DNA of 64,000 nt from UBA8079 sp049601915 (lineage in GTDB: Bacteria > Pseudomonadota > Alphaproteobacteria > UBA6615), in the NCBI GenBank assembly GCA_049601915.1, contig JBMYRB010000003.1:248001-312000 (forward strand). Direction: 5' to 3'. Positions 1 to 9,703 of this stretch are shown here, one piece after another; the stretch's first letter is position 1, and each line of letters opens with the position of its first letter. Below the pieces are notes generated by a model. It was given only the letters and a program-made list of their open reading frames with translations. It was not told where the DNA came from and did no database searches. Made by a program: the position numbers and the translations under genes.

Positions 1-526
1 CGAACACGTCGATGATGGTGACGTCCTTGCCCTTGAAGGTGCCCGGCAGGATGGAGCCACCATACATGAACACCGACGGGATGTTGAGGCGCAGCATGGC
101 CATCATCAGGCCCGGCAGGGACTTGTCGCAACCCGCGAGTCCCACAAGCGCGTCGTAGGAATGGCCGCGCACGGTCAGCTCGGTCGAATCCGCGATCACC
201 TCGCGGCTGACCAGCGACGAGCGCATGCCGTCATGGCCCATGGCGATGCCGTCGGTTACGGTGATGGTGGTGAATTCTCGCGGCGTGCCACCCGCCTCGC
301 GCACACCCGCCTTAGCCGCCTGGGCTTGGCGCGACAGGGCGATATTACAAGGTGCAGCTTCGTTCCAGGTGGTCACGACACCGACGAAGGGCTGACTGAT
401 TTCCTCGGGCGTCATCCCCATCGCGTAATAGAACGCGCGGTGCGGGGCTGAGGTGTTGCCGATCGAGACGTGTCGGCTCGGCAGTTTCGATTTGTCCCAT
501 TCGCCGCTGGGTGTGTTGCCGTCCAT
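1..526 (-). CDS. ilvD: dihydroxy-acid dehydratase, 5' part (runs off window)
   Basis: Only the first 175 codons are present, read leftwards from an ATG at 526 and cut by the window edge. IlvD dehydrates 2,3-dihydroxy-isovalerate and its methylvalerate homologue in the valine and isoleucine pathways, in the cytosol. The fragment shows the family N-terminus: the APCN segment with a likely cluster cysteine at residue 60, the block TDGIAMGHDGMRSS at about 91-104, and AGCDKSLPG with Cys133. An AAGGAA ribosome-binding site lies 7 bases before the ATG. Related sugar-acid dehydratases share these motifs, but the start and spacing fit IlvD best. Confidence 0.93.
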   Translation of the reverse strand, partial: MDGNTPSGEWDKSKLPSRHVSIGNTSAPHRAFYYAMGMTPEEISQPFVGVVTTWNEAAPCNIALSRQAQAAKAGVREAGGTPREFTTITVTDGIAMGHDGMRSSLVSREVIADSTELTVRGHSYDALVGLAGCDKSLPGLMMAMLRLNIPSVFMYGGSILPGTFKGKDVTIIDVF

Positions 527-693
527 GACTTGATTCCTTCGTCTTATGCGGGCCAAAAGCCCCTAATGGAGAGTTCGCTGCGGAGCATAACTGCGCCGGC
601 AGTTGGAAGCCAGATTCGAGAAATATGGGGATCTGACCTGCTGACAGTACGAAAATCGTCGACGCGTTTTTCAGCACCCGGTCGGCGAGAAGA

Positions 694-1188
694 TCAACGA
701 TTCGATGCGGGTCTGTAACGCCGGTCACGAAATATCTCGTTGTCGGCGATCGAAAATCGACCAAGCGCCCATTTGGTGTCGCTGCCCTGCGTCGCACCTA
801 CGCTACCATCGGGCACCTCGATGACCTCGGAGTCGATGGGGACGGTCTCACCGTTCACGGTCAAGGTGCCCGAAACGTAGTAGCGCTCCCCACCAACAAT
901 CTCGGACTCCGCACAAACAAATTCCTCGAGCAGATTGCCCAATGTATTGCGGCCATCACCCGATTTTGCGCGCTTCGCGAAGTCGGTTACGAAAAGTCCT
1001 GTCACGAAGCATCCGACATAGGCCCCGGCGGTCATCTTTTTTCTTGCGTCTTGCAAGCCGGCCACGACCTGCGGGTGGAAAATATCCTCGTCCACCTGCG
1101 TGTTGCCCTGTCCGGATGCGACACCGCTCAAACCGCCCAAACCGAACAACATTAAAATGACGAAGAGTGATTTGCGGCAAAATCTCAT
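694..1188 (-). CDS. small secreted protein of unknown function
   Basis: The 164-residue product begins with a basic MRFCRK stretch, a hydrophobic core and an ASG/Q site around residue 26, so it is probably exported to the periplasm. The mature part contains three cysteines and no family motif I recognise. It lies downstream of valS on the same strand with a gap of about 165 bases. The reading frame is credible because of the signal peptide and because no longer ORF competes for the interval, but the function is unknown. Confidence 0.65.
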   Translation of the reverse strand: MRFCRKSLFVILMLFGLGGLSGVASGQGNTQVDEDIFHPQVVAGLQDARKKMTAGAYVGCFVTGLFVTDFAKRAKSGDGRNTLGNLLEEFVCAESEIVGGERYYVSGTLTVNGETVPIDSEVIEVPDGSVGATQGSDTKWALGRFSIADNEIFRDRRYRPASNR

Positions 1189-1354
1189 GACCGTTCTTTC
1201 TCGTTGTCTCTGTCTTCACACTGGCCAGCGCAGCGCTAATCGATGGCATGTTTGCCGATGGCTCGGCCCTTGGCACCCGGCAAAGCTTTGAGGGTCCACC
1301 GGCGGTGGGCCATCCTTAGCTGGGCATTGATGACGTTACCGAGGCCTGATCGTA

Positions 1355-4093
1355 TCAGGCGGCACCCAATCGTTCGAGGGCGCCGTGAAGCTTCGCCTTG
1401 GCGTCGGCCGCATCGGCGCGGCGCTCATGCTGTTCTGCGACGACCGCTTCCGGTGCATTGGCGAGGAATTTCTCGTTCGCCAGCTTCTTGTCGATGCCGG
1501 CAATGTCCTTGTCGAGCTTTGCAATTTCCTTCGACAGGCGATCACGTTCTGCGCCCAGATCGATGATATCGGCCAGTGGCAAAGCCAGCGTGGCCTCGTT
1601 GAGCACCATCTGTACAGCGCCCTCAGGAACGTCCCCATGCACGACAACACCCTCGAGGCGCGCGAGGCGAAGGATCTGGTCGCGATGTCGTCCCAGGCGG
1701 GCCTGGGTCTCGTCGGTCGCGCCGCGCAGGATCGCGGGAATTTTTGCACCGGCGGGCACATTAACCTCGTTACGGACCGTGCGGACCTCGGTGATGAACT
1801 GAACCGCCCAGTCGAGTTCGTCCCTTGCGCCAGCGTCGACCGGTGCGATGTCGTTCGCCGGCCAGGCGGCGTGAATCAGCATGGTTTCGTCATCGCCGAA
1901 ATGCTGCCAGAGCTCCTCGGTGATGAACGGCATGAAGGGATGCAGGATCCTGAGGATCTGTTGCAGGGTCCAGCCTGCGACGGCGCGGGTCTCGGCCTTG
2001 GCCCTTTCGTCGTCGCCCTGGAACACTGGTTTGGCGAACTCGACATACCAGTCGCAGAAGGTGTGCCATGTGAACTGGTAGATCGTGCCCGCCGCCTGAT
2101 CGAATCGATATTCCTCGAGCGCACGGGTCACGCTGGCCGTCGTTTCGGCGACACCCCCGGTGATCCATTTGTTGAGCGTCAACTCGACATTCGCCGGGTC
2201 AAACTCCGGGCCGGGTGCTGCGCATTCGTTCATCTGGCAAAAGCGTGCGGCATTCCAAAGCTTCGTGCCGAAATTCCGGTAACCCTGCACGCGCGAATTG
2301 GCCAGCTTGATGTCGCGCCCCATCGCGGCCATCGATGTCAGGGTAAAACGCAGTGCGTCCGCACCAAACTCATCGATAACCTCCAGCGGGTCCATGACAT
2401 TGCCCTTCGACTTGGACATCTTCGCACCCTTTTCGTCACGGACCAGCGCATGGATGTAGACATCGGCAAACGGGACTTCGTCCATGAAATGGAGTCCGAA
2501 CATCATCATCCGGGCGACCCAGAAGAAGATAATATCGAAACCGGTGATGAGCACACTCGTGGGATAGTAGTGCGCCACCTCCGGTGTCTCATCCGGCCAG
2601 CCGAGCGTGGAGAACGGCCAGAGCGCCGACGAGAACCATGTGTCGAGCACATCCGGGTCACGTGTCAGTTCAACCGCCTTGCCGTAATGGACTTCCGCGG
2701 CGGCGGCGGCGGCTTCTTCGTTCTCGGCGACAAAAATCTCATCGTCCGGGCCGTACCACGCCGGAATCTGATGGCCCCACCATAATTGGCGCGAAATACA
2801 CCAGGGTTGAATGTTCCGGAGCCAATCGAAGTAGGTCTTGGACCAGTTCTCGGGCACGAACTTCGTATCGCCCTTCTCCACTGCGGCGATGGCCGGTTTC
2901 GCGAGAGTTTCGGCGTCCACATACCACTGGTCGGTCAACCAGGGCTCAATCACCACGTCGGAGCGATCGCCGAACGGCACCATATGCCGGTTCGGCTCGA
3001 TTTCCGCGACCAGACCACGGGTTTCCATGTCGGCGACGATGCTGTCGCGCGCCTCGAAACGATCGAGACCGTTATAGGCGGCAATCGCCTGATCCGGATC
3101 ACCCCATTCCGAGGCCGCCGTGTCCATGCGGAACTCATCGGTGTCGATCGCGACCACGGCCGATGCATCGAAGACGTTGATCATGTCGAGCCCGGCGCGC
3201 CGGCCGACCTCGAAATCATTAAAGTCATGGGCGGGCGTGATTTTCACCGCACCGGAACCCTGCTCCGGGTCGGCATAACTGTCGGCGACGATTTTGATCT
3301 TGCGACCGGCGATGGGCAGGATGGCATTCTTGCCGATGATGTCCTGGAAACGCTCGTCGTCGGGATGCACCGCAACGCCAGTGTCGCCCAGCATGGTCTC
3401 GGGCCGCGTCGTCGCGACAGTCACGAAACGATCGGGTTCGCCCTCGATGGGGTAGCGGAAATACCAGAGATGACTGTCCACCTCCTTTTGCACCACTTCA
3501 AGATCTGAAATCGCGGTGTGCAGCTTCGGGTCCCAGTTGACCAGGCGCTTGTCCTTGAAGATGAGGCCCTGGCCGTGCAGTTCCACGAACACCTTGAGGA
3601 CGGCCTTGGACAGACCCTCATCCATGGTGAAGCGCTCGCGCGACCAGTCACATGATGCCCCCAGCCGCTTGAGCTGGTTGATGATCGTACCGCCGGACTT
3701 TTCTTTCCACGCCCAAACCTTTTCGAGGAAATCCTCGCGGCCGATGAGAGCCTCATTGGCATCTTCAAGCGCCCTGCCGCGATCGAGACGGACACCGTCT
3801 TCGGCAAGCTGGCGCTCGACCACCATCTGGGTGGCGATACCGGCATGGTCCGTTCCCGGTTGCCAAAGCGTGTCGTAGCCCTGCATGCGCCGCCAGCGCA
3901 CCAGAAGATCCTGCAGCGTGTTGTTCAGGGCATGACCCATATGTAGGTTGCCCGTCACATTGGGCGGCGGAATGACAATCGTGTAAGTCGCGTTTTCTGT
4001 GCGCCCACATGCAAAGGCGTCGTTGGACTCCCAGCGCTCATAGAGGCGCGGCTCGATTTCAGCGGGCGCGTATGTCTTGTCAAGATCGGTCAT
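1355..4093 (-). CDS. valS: valyl-tRNA synthetase
   Basis: This cytosolic class I synthetase charges tRNA-Val. Numbered from a possible upstream ATG at 4111, the HIGH-type motif HMGH lies at 57-60 and KMSKS at 564-568. The editing (CP1) domain lies between them and includes TTRPETMLGDTGVAVHP near 234-250, which hydrolyses misacylated Thr-tRNA. The C-terminal 60 or so residues form the heptad-rich coiled-coil arm typical of ValS. Total length of about 912-918 residues is normal. I prefer the ATG at 4093 (MTDLDKTY), since family alignments usually start there and neither start has a strong ribosome-binding site. It heads the conserved alphaproteobacterial valS-popZ-tolC neighbourhood. Confidence 0.97.
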   Translation of the reverse strand: MTDLDKTYAPAEIEPRLYERWESNDAFACGRTENATYTIVIPPPNVTGNLHMGHALNNTLQDLLVRWRRMQGYDTLWQPGTDHAGIATQMVVERQLAEDGVRLDRGRALEDANEALIGREDFLEKVWAWKEKSGGTIINQLKRLGASCDWSRERFTMDEGLSKAVLKVFVELHGQGLIFKDKRLVNWDPKLHTAISDLEVVQKEVDSHLWYFRYPIEGEPDRFVTVATTRPETMLGDTGVAVHPDDERFQDIIGKNAILPIAGRKIKIVADSYADPEQGSGAVKITPAHDFNDFEVGRRAGLDMINVFDASAVVAIDTDEFRMDTAASEWGDPDQAIAAYNGLDRFEARDSIVADMETRGLVAEIEPNRHMVPFGDRSDVVIEPWLTDQWYVDAETLAKPAIAAVEKGDTKFVPENWSKTYFDWLRNIQPWCISRQLWWGHQIPAWYGPDDEIFVAENEEAAAAAAEVHYGKAVELTRDPDVLDTWFSSALWPFSTLGWPDETPEVAHYYPTSVLITGFDIIFFWVARMMMFGLHFMDEVPFADVYIHALVRDEKGAKMSKSKGNVMDPLEVIDEFGADALRFTLTSMAAMGRDIKLANSRVQGYRNFGTKLWNAARFCQMNECAAPGPEFDPANVELTLNKWITGGVAETTASVTRALEEYRFDQAAGTIYQFTWHTFCDWYVEFAKPVFQGDDERAKAETRAVAGWTLQQILRILHPFMPFITEELWQHFGDDETMLIHAAWPANDIAPVDAGARDELDWAVQFITEVRTVRNEVNVPAGAKIPAILRGATDETQARLGRHRDQILRLARLEGVVVHGDVPEGAVQMVLNEATLALPLADIIDLGAERDRLSKEIAKLDKDIAGIDKKLANEKFLANAPEAVVAEQHERRADAADAKAKLHGALERLGAA

Positions 4094-4225
4094 GGTCACG
4101 TGGCTTTGCATCAGTCGTGGATGATCGCAATCATGCGGTCCGCGCTGGTTTAGCGAAGCATGCGCGTCGCGGCTAGACCCTACGGGTCTGCAGCGGGAAC
4201 AAAACGGATTTGCGCGGAGTCCGGC

Positions 4226-4735
4226 TTACTTGGCGCGCTTGGCGATACGCTCGACTTCTTCCTGGACAATACGGTCAACTATCCCGGGCAGATTGTCGTC
4301 AAGCCACTGCTTGAGGACCGGCCGCAGCACATCTTTTACAAGTTGTTCGAGGGTCTGGTTGCCATCGCCGACTACCGCATTTGCCGCGAGAACGGCGGTC
4401 AGACCGGACATCGCTGCGGCACTTACCTCTTCGACTTCGTCGGAGACAATTTTATCTTCCGCGACAAGAATTTCCTCAACCGGCTCCGGTTCAGGCTCAG
4501 GTTCAGGGTCCGGCTCGGGTTCCGGCACTTCCCCATCTTCGATTACGTCTGTCAGCTCGAGGATGTCATCGTCGTTATCGTTCTCCGGCATTTTCTCGAC
4601 CTCTTCAGTGGTGTCGTCGCTCACGGCCTCGACAGCGTCTACTTCACCGTCGCCCTCCTCCGAAATGATTCGGCGGATCGACGCGAGGATTTCCTCCATC
4701 GACGGCTCTTGCTGATCGGCACTTGTATCGCTCAT
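4226..4735 (-). CDS. popZ: PopZ-like cell-pole organizing protein (DUF2497)
   Basis: The 169-residue protein has the three-part PopZ layout. A short N-terminal helix carries EPSMEEILASIRRIISE (residues about 11-27), which in Caulobacter recruits client proteins. A central acidic linker follows, very rich in Pro, Glu and Asp with a run of PEP-type repeats at about 72-90. The C-terminal helices (LEQLVKDVLRPVLKQWLDDN onwards) drive oligomerisation into a polar matrix. Composition and the position next to valS match the alphaproteobacterial family. Whether it anchors ParB-parS here as in Caulobacter is inference. Confidence 0.88.
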   Translation of the reverse strand: MSDTSADQQEPSMEEILASIRRIISEEGDGEVDAVEAVSDDTTEEVEKMPENDNDDDILELTDVIEDGEVPEPEPDPEPEPEPEPVEEILVAEDKIVSDEVEEVSAAAMSGLTAVLAANAVVGDGNQTLEQLVKDVLRPVLKQWLDDNLPGIVDRIVQEEVERIAKRAK

Positions 4736-4810
4736 GGTCGCCTATGACCGCAGAAAATGGTTAATGACACCTAAACGCACACTAGAAATGCGAGCGAGTC
4801 TGGGCCAGTC

Positions 4811-4831
4811 AAAACACCTCGTTCGAGGTGC
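4811..4831 (-). terminator. probable intrinsic terminator after the tolC-like gene
   Basis: Read on the minus strand just after the tolC-like stop codon, CACCTCG and CGAGGTG form a stem closed by a very short loop and are followed by TTTT. The stem is short and the T-run modest, so termination may be partial. Confidence 0.5.
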
Positions 4832-4854
4832 TATTGCGTGTTGCGGACAAATTA

Positions 4855-6231
4855 TCAGTTTCCGTCCGAGATATCGGAGCCGAAGAGACGATCTTCGACG
4901 TCGCGGTAGTTGCGGGTCGGTTCGTAGAGCGTAACCGGCAAGCCGAGATCCTGTGCCGTCAAACGGCCGACGGCCTGAAGCAGTTTATACGCCGCAACGA
5001 TTTCGTCGCGCTGGGCGACCACAAGGTCGACGCGTGAATCGAGAAGTTCCTGCTCAGCGTCCAGCACATCAAGAACGGTTCGCGAACCCACCTGGGCTTC
5101 CTGTTGGACACCCTCGAACGCGATTTCCTGAGCCGCAATCTCGGCCTCGCCGGAAACAATTCGTGAGGATGCCGACGCCAGATCGGCCCAACTCTGGCGG
5201 GCCGATTCCTGCGCCTGTCGTTCTTCCTCAGCCAACCGCAGAAGCGATTGATTCGCCGATTGTTTGGCCGCGCGGATACGTGAATAAACGCTGCCCGACT
5301 GATAGAGCGGTACGTTCAGGTTTATCGTGACGGACTGCTCGGTCGTGACGGTGTCCGCCGCGAGCACGTCCTTGTTCTTCAGGACTTTGCCATCGACGGA
5401 CAGCGTCGGGAGCAATTCACCGGCGATCAGTTCGACGCTGCTCCGGACCGCACGCTCCGTGAAACCCTGCGCAACAACCGACGGATTGTTCGTCTTCGCC
5501 TGCGCAACCGCCTCCTCCTCGAAACCCGGTAGGCCCACCGGCAATGAAGGCCGCACGAGGTCGCCCGGAATCGTTCCGATGACTTCGACATAGTTGGCGT
5601 TGGAGGAATTGAGGCTGCCCTGGGCTTCGGTGCGTTCGGATACGGCTTGGGCCAAACGACTGTCGGCCTGTGCGACGTCCGTTCGCGTCAGCTCACCAAC
5701 GTCGAACCGGTCCGCCGTCGCCTGGCGTTCCTGCTCAAGTACGCGGACATTGTTTTCCCGAAGCGAGAGGATCGCCCGGTCCCGCACGACGTTGATATAG
5801 GCCGTCACGGCTTCGAGCAGAACGGTCTGTTCGGTCTCGATTAGATTGGCGCGGCCCGCTGCGACGAGATTCCGGGCATTGTTTGTTTCGGAAATCGTCC
5901 GGAATCCGCGAAACAGGTTCTGGGTAATTCTGAGTGAGACCTGCTGGGGCTGATCGGCATTCTCGATGTCCACGCTCGAGGTTTCGAATTCGCGCTCACG
6001 TTTTCGTACACTGTAGGACGCATCGACTTCGACTTTCGGCCGCCAGTTCGACAGGGCCTGGGGAACGCCTTCATCGGTCGCACGCAACCCGGCCCGTTCT
6101 GCGGCAAGATCGGGATTTGTCTCGTAAGTCTGCGCCAACGCCTCAATCAAATCTTCCGCACTGGCCATGCTCACGTTGGCCCCCAAGAAAGCCAACATCG
6201 CAACAGCACTCAATCCATACCATAGGTTCAT
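4855..6231 (-). CDS. tolC: TolC family outer membrane efflux/secretion channel
   Basis: The 458-residue protein has a signal peptide (hydrophobic residues about 8-24, cleavage after ASA) and two repeated OEP domains with long alternating helices, such as ENADQPQQVSLRITQNLFRG in the first half and the matching VTINLNVPLYQSGSVYSRIR in the second. This is the TolC trimeric channel pattern that spans the outer membrane and the periplasm for type I secretion and drug efflux. In alphaproteobacteria a tolC gene is commonly found beside valS, popZ and pcm, as here. No membrane fusion protein or ABC/RND pump lies nearby, so the partner is elsewhere. Confidence 0.92.
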   Translation of the reverse strand: MNLWYGLSAVAMLAFLGANVSMASAEDLIEALAQTYETNPDLAAERAGLRATDEGVPQALSNWRPKVEVDASYSVRKREREFETSSVDIENADQPQQVSLRITQNLFRGFRTISETNNARNLVAAGRANLIETEQTVLLEAVTAYINVVRDRAILSLRENNVRVLEQERQATADRFDVGELTRTDVAQADSRLAQAVSERTEAQGSLNSSNANYVEVIGTIPGDLVRPSLPVGLPGFEEEAVAQAKTNNPSVVAQGFTERAVRSSVELIAGELLPTLSVDGKVLKNKDVLAADTVTTEQSVTINLNVPLYQSGSVYSRIRAAKQSANQSLLRLAEEERQAQESARQSWADLASASSRIVSGEAEIAAQEIAFEGVQQEAQVGSRTVLDVLDAEQELLDSRVDLVVAQRDEIVAAYKLLQAVGRLTAQDLGLPVTLYEPTRNYRDVEDRLFGSDISDGN

Positions 6232-6335
6232 GCTTGGAAACGCTTCTCAACGGTTAGAGTGTGGCGCTGCAACATACTGATACCCATACATAAAATGCAC
6301 ATGCAAAGTGCACGATCCCCAGCCCAAATGCAAAC

Positions 6336-6998
6336 TTAGAATACAAACTCCGCCGCTGCTTCAAAGCCCGGCAGCGGCTGGGTTCCAGCATCAAAAATAG
6401 GCCGGCTTGACAGAGTTTGATCGGTCTTGGTCATGAGACAGGCACGGCCCAGAATTCCGTTCTCTGCCCCACCCAGCACAGCGACGATGCGGCCGCCCGA
6501 GGCCAACTGGTCAGCAATCTGGCTCGGCACTTCCGGGACGGCACCGCCGATAAATATCAGATCGAAGGGAGCCTGGGCGGCATACCCTTCGGCAAGGGGT
6601 GCCTCAACAACGGCGACGTTGTCAATTCCCAGATGGTTGATCAGCATGGATGCCGTCTCGACCAGCTTTGGATCCGATTCGATGGCCACGACCGGGCCGG
6701 CCAGCGTGCCAATCAGCGCCGCGTCATATCCGGTGCCGGCACCGATTATGAGCACCGAATCCGTCGGCTTGATGTCGAGCGCCTGTGCAAGTCGCGCGAG
6801 GACTACCGGCTCCATCATATGGCGACCGGGCGCGATCTCGATATCCTCGTCCACATAGGCAATGCCCTGCCGCGACTTGTCCACGAACATCTCACGCGGC
6901 AGCGTGCCCATCGCATCCAGGATACGGATATCCGTAACCTTTGTGGGCCGTAACTGACCGTCCACCATATTGCGTCGCGCGGTTTCGAAATCACTCAT
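6336..6998 (-). CDS. pcm: protein-L-isoaspartate O-methyltransferase
   Basis: This SAM-dependent methyltransferase repairs isoaspartyl residues in damaged proteins. The N-terminus MSDFETARRNMVDGQLRPTK and the phrase GIAYVDEDIEI are typical of the alphaproteobacterial PIMT family, and VLIIGAGTGYDAALIG is the SAM-binding motif I. I start at the ATG at 6998 because the family normally begins there; an ATG at 7022 would add eight residues. It sits upstream of the tolC-like gene on the same strand with a gap of about 100 bases. In this group the gene is often read with tolC. Confidence 0.92.
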   Translation of the reverse strand: MSDFETARRNMVDGQLRPTKVTDIRILDAMGTLPREMFVDKSRQGIAYVDEDIEIAPGRHMMEPVVLARLAQALDIKPTDSVLIIGAGTGYDAALIGTLAGPVVAIESDPKLVETASMLINHLGIDNVAVVEAPLAEGYAAQAPFDLIFIGGAVPEVPSQIADQLASGGRIVAVLGGAENGILGRACLMTKTDQTLSSRPIFDAGTQPLPGFEAAAEFVF

Positions 6999-7165
6999 CG
7001 TCGCAAGACCCGTTCTCGTCATTCGTCATAGACGTTCAAACTTATAAATACCGGCCCGCTGCAAGACAATCGCGCAAACCCACTCATAGATATGCAGTTG
7101 GGGACTTCCAATCTACGCCCAATTCTGAGATATGAAGCGCCGTCGCTGAATTGCGCACTCGGACC

Positions 7166-7239
7166 GGCCCGGTGGCAGAGTGGCTATGCAGAGGACTGCA
7201 AATCCTTGTACGTCGGTTCGATTCCGGCCCGGGCCTCCA
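7166..7239 (+). tRNA. tRNA-Cys (GCA)
   Basis: A full cloverleaf can be drawn: acceptor GGCCCGG (7166-7172) pairs with CCGGGCC (7229-7235), the discriminator is T and CCA is encoded at 7237-7239. The anticodon loop carries GCA between the arms GGACT and AATCC, and the T-arm reads GGTTCGATTCC. Confidence 0.97.
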
Positions 7240-7371
7240 ATTTCTTGCTAAACGCATTAAAGACGTCGATCAATTTATCTGCAGGGACGCTAACCCTCGG
7301 ACGCTTGATGTCCGTCGTCCGATCGCCTCTATTGGTCTCGATCTACGATTGAATACGACGGAGGCCCCGGC

Positions 7372-8325
7372 ATGGACGGCAAGGTTACCATCGAGGAACA
7401 TTTCGCACTGCCAGAGACCCTCGGTCCCGGCACGGCGGAACTGCATCGGCGCCTACAGGATTTTCACGGTGAACGCATCGAGCTGATGGATCGTTGCGGG
7501 GTTGCCTTTGCCATCCTGTCCCTCAACGGACCGGCCGTTCAGGCCGAGACCGATACGGCAAGGGCGATCGACATGGCGCGGCGAGCAAACGACCTGTTGG
7601 CCACGGAGATTGGAAAGCGTCCGGATCGGTTGGGGGGGTTCGCGGCGTTACCCATGCAGGATCCTGAGGCGGCGATTCGCGAATTGGAGCGCGCGGTTGT
7701 GGACCTTGGCCTGCTAGGTGCCAACGTGAACGGGTTCAGTGAAAGCGCAGATTCGACGTCCCAGCTTTACTACGACCGGCCCGAGTATCGTCCGTTCTGG
7801 GAGGTGATCGAGAAACTGGAGGTGCCCTTTTATCTGCACCCGCGAAACCCGTTTTTCGACGACATGCCCTTCTTCGACGGGCATCCGTGGCTGACCTACG
7901 CCGCCTGGGCCTACGCGCTGGAGACCGCCATGCATGCCTTGCGCTTGATGTGTGGCGGCCTCTTCGACGACCATCCGCGCCTGCAGATGGTGTTGGGGCA
8001 TCTCGGTGAACGCATCCCGTTCGACCTGTGGCGTGCCGATAATGTTCTACGGAAGAACCCCAGGGGGCTGCCGGCAAAAGAGACCTTGCGAACCTACATG
8101 CAAACCAATGTCCATGTTTCCACCAGCGGCCAATTTCATGATCCGCCCCTTCATCTGGCGATCCGGGAAATGGGCGTTGAACGGGTGTTGTTCTCCATCG
8201 ACTACCCCTACGAATCGATAGAGCAAGGGAGCAGCTGGTTCGACGAGGCCGATCTGTCGGATGCCGAGCGTTTGGCCATCGGCCGGACCAATGCAGTTTC
8301 CCTGTTCGGGCTGGAGCTGAGCTAG
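7372..8325 (+). CDS. gamma-resorcylate decarboxylase-like amidohydrolase-fold enzyme
   Basis: The 317-residue protein follows the metal-dependent nonoxidative decarboxylase subgroup of the amidohydrolase superfamily (ACMSD, 2,6-dihydroxybenzoate and 5-carboxyvanillate decarboxylases). Visible ligands are Glu8 and His10 in IEEHF, His156 in FYLHPRNP, His210 in LGHLGE and Asp277 in FSIDYPYE. The RANDLLA and RPDRLGGFAALP segments are also characteristic. Such enzymes remove CO2 from hydroxylated aromatic acids, so it may perform the first step of the six-gene catabolic cluster. The exact substrate cannot be read from sequence; hydrolase activity is the alternative. A GGAGG ribosome-binding site precedes the ATG. 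It follows tRNA-Cys and starts the cluster. Confidence 0.85.
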   Translation: MDGKVTIEEHFALPETLGPGTAELHRRLQDFHGERIELMDRCGVAFAILSLNGPAVQAETDTARAIDMARRANDLLATEIGKRPDRLGGFAALPMQDPEAAIRELERAVVDLGLLGANVNGFSESADSTSQLYYDRPEYRPFWEVIEKLEVPFYLHPRNPFFDDMPFFDGHPWLTYAAWAYALETAMHALRLMCGGLFDDHPRLQMVLGHLGERIPFDLWRADNVLRKNPRGLPAKETLRTYMQTNVHVSTSGQFHDPPLHLAIREMGVERVLFSIDYPYESIEQGSSWFDEADLSDAERLAIGRTNAVSLFGLELS

Positions 8326-8375
8326 TACGGTTTGCTTCAAAGCTGCCGGCAAACTGAACAGGAGATCCTGGTCAC

Positions 8376-9680
8376 ATGACGCAATCCATGGGTTATCGCG
8401 AAGGTATGTGGGCTGTCAGTCCGTACAATTTCGACCCTGCCATTCGTGACAGCATGAACTTACCCGACAAGATCCAGTTGATGGACATGACCTTACGCGA
8501 AGGGCGCCAGGTTGACGGTGTCTCGATCGGCCTGGATGAAGTGGTAGAGTTCGCCCGCCGTATCGATGCCGTCGGCATTCCGATCATCGAGATGCACCAC
8601 GATGATCCTGAAGAAATTCGTCGGGTGAAGAAGCTGGACCTGGACCTCAAGGTTCAAGCACTCGTCCACCCGACTGCCGCACTGAACCCCGAGCTCTGCA
8701 AACAGGAGATCGATCTCTGCCTGGATGTCGGTTCCGACATCATTTGCCTGGCCTTTGCCGTCTCCGACTACAATTTCAGGCTGGTGGAATCGATGGGCGG
8801 CCTGAAGATCAGCCGCGAGGAAGCCGTCGACAAGGCGTGTGAGGCCGTCGTCTACGGTAAGTCAAAAGGTGCGGTGATCAACGTCAACACCATGGATTTC
8901 ACCCGCCTCGACCTGGACTGGCTGCTTGAAATTATTGGACGTCTCGCTGACGCCGGTGCGGACATCGTCCGAATCGACGACATTTGCGCGCCGTGCATTC
9001 CCGCCGTCTACGAACATCACGCCAAGGCAGTGAAAGCAAAAATAGGCGATCTGCCGCTGGCCATTCATAGCCACGACGATTTCGACTTGGCGACGGCCGC
9101 CCAGCTTTCTGCGCTTCAGGGAGGTGCGGAAATTCTGGAGGGCTGTATCAATGGTTTGGGCGAACGCGCAGGCGTTCCGAACATCGCGGTGCTCGCGGCG
9201 ATCTGCGAAATCTTCTACGGCTACGATATGGGGATCCGTCTCGACGGGTTTCAGGAACTCTCGGAGTTTGTGGCCCAGGTCTGGAACCAACCCATTCCCG
9301 ATCATCTGCCCGGCAACGGCCGGACCGCCTTTTCCCACGCGGCGGAAGTGCACTATGTTCTGCCAAGCGACGACCGATGGTCTTTCAATGCCTGGGCCCC
9401 GTCAGTACTCGGCAACACAGACAAGGTCGCGCTGTGCCATTATTCAGGTCCTATGGCGATCAAGCGCCGGGCCGGCGATATGTCTCTCGGAGAACTCGAC
9501 ACGGCGACCGCCAACCTCGTACTGGAGCAGGTCCGCAAGGAACTCAAGCTCCGCAAAGGGCCGCTGACAGACGAACTGTTTACGGAACTGGTCGAGGTCG
9601 CCGCCCAGGCCGCGGCGGCCGGCGAGACAGATATCGAACGCCTGGAAGCCTGGAACCGTCTTCTCAAGTCCGAGAGTTAG
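8376..9680 (+). CDS. DRE-TIM metallolyase (HMGL/isopropylmalate synthase-like)
   Basis: The 434-residue protein has the DRE-TIM signature: DMTLREGRQ with Asp37, Arg41 and Glu42, the metal-binding pair IHSHDDF (His231, His233), and the later NGLGERAG loop. The family catalyses aldol or Claisen-type condensation or cleavage at a divalent metal, as in HMG-CoA lyase, homocitrate synthase and 2-isopropylmalate synthase. The 30-residue N-terminal extension and the C-terminal part after 330 differ from each of these well-known members, so I do not assign a substrate. AGGAGA lies before the ATG. It sits 50 bases after the decarboxylase-like gene and is probably co-transcribed. Confidence 0.82.
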   Translation: MTQSMGYREGMWAVSPYNFDPAIRDSMNLPDKIQLMDMTLREGRQVDGVSIGLDEVVEFARRIDAVGIPIIEMHHDDPEEIRRVKKLDLDLKVQALVHPTAALNPELCKQEIDLCLDVGSDIICLAFAVSDYNFRLVESMGGLKISREEAVDKACEAVVYGKSKGAVINVNTMDFTRLDLDWLLEIIGRLADAGADIVRIDDICAPCIPAVYEHHAKAVKAKIGDLPLAIHSHDDFDLATAAQLSALQGGAEILEGCINGLGERAGVPNIAVLAAICEIFYGYDMGIRLDGFQELSEFVAQVWNQPIPDHLPGNGRTAFSHAAEVHYVLPSDDRWSFNAWAPSVLGNTDKVALCHYSGPMAIKRRAGDMSLGELDTATANLVLEQVRKELKLRKGPLTDELFTELVEVAAQAAAAGETDIERLEAWNRLLKSES

Positions 9681-9703
9681 CCGGGCGACCTGGGTACGAA
9701 CCG

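Noticed and set aside
1385..2785. 466-codon open frame opposite valS
   Set aside because: It lies entirely inside valS, and its translation has no recognisable motif or ribosome-binding site.
4172..4186. AGACCC/GGGTCT hairpin between popZ and valS as a terminator
   Set aside because: No T-run follows on the minus strand, and the two genes may be read together.
4490..4530. Repetitive GGTTCAGG-type tract as a DNA repeat element
   Set aside because: It encodes the Pro-Glu-rich linker of the PopZ-like protein and is explained by that protein's composition.
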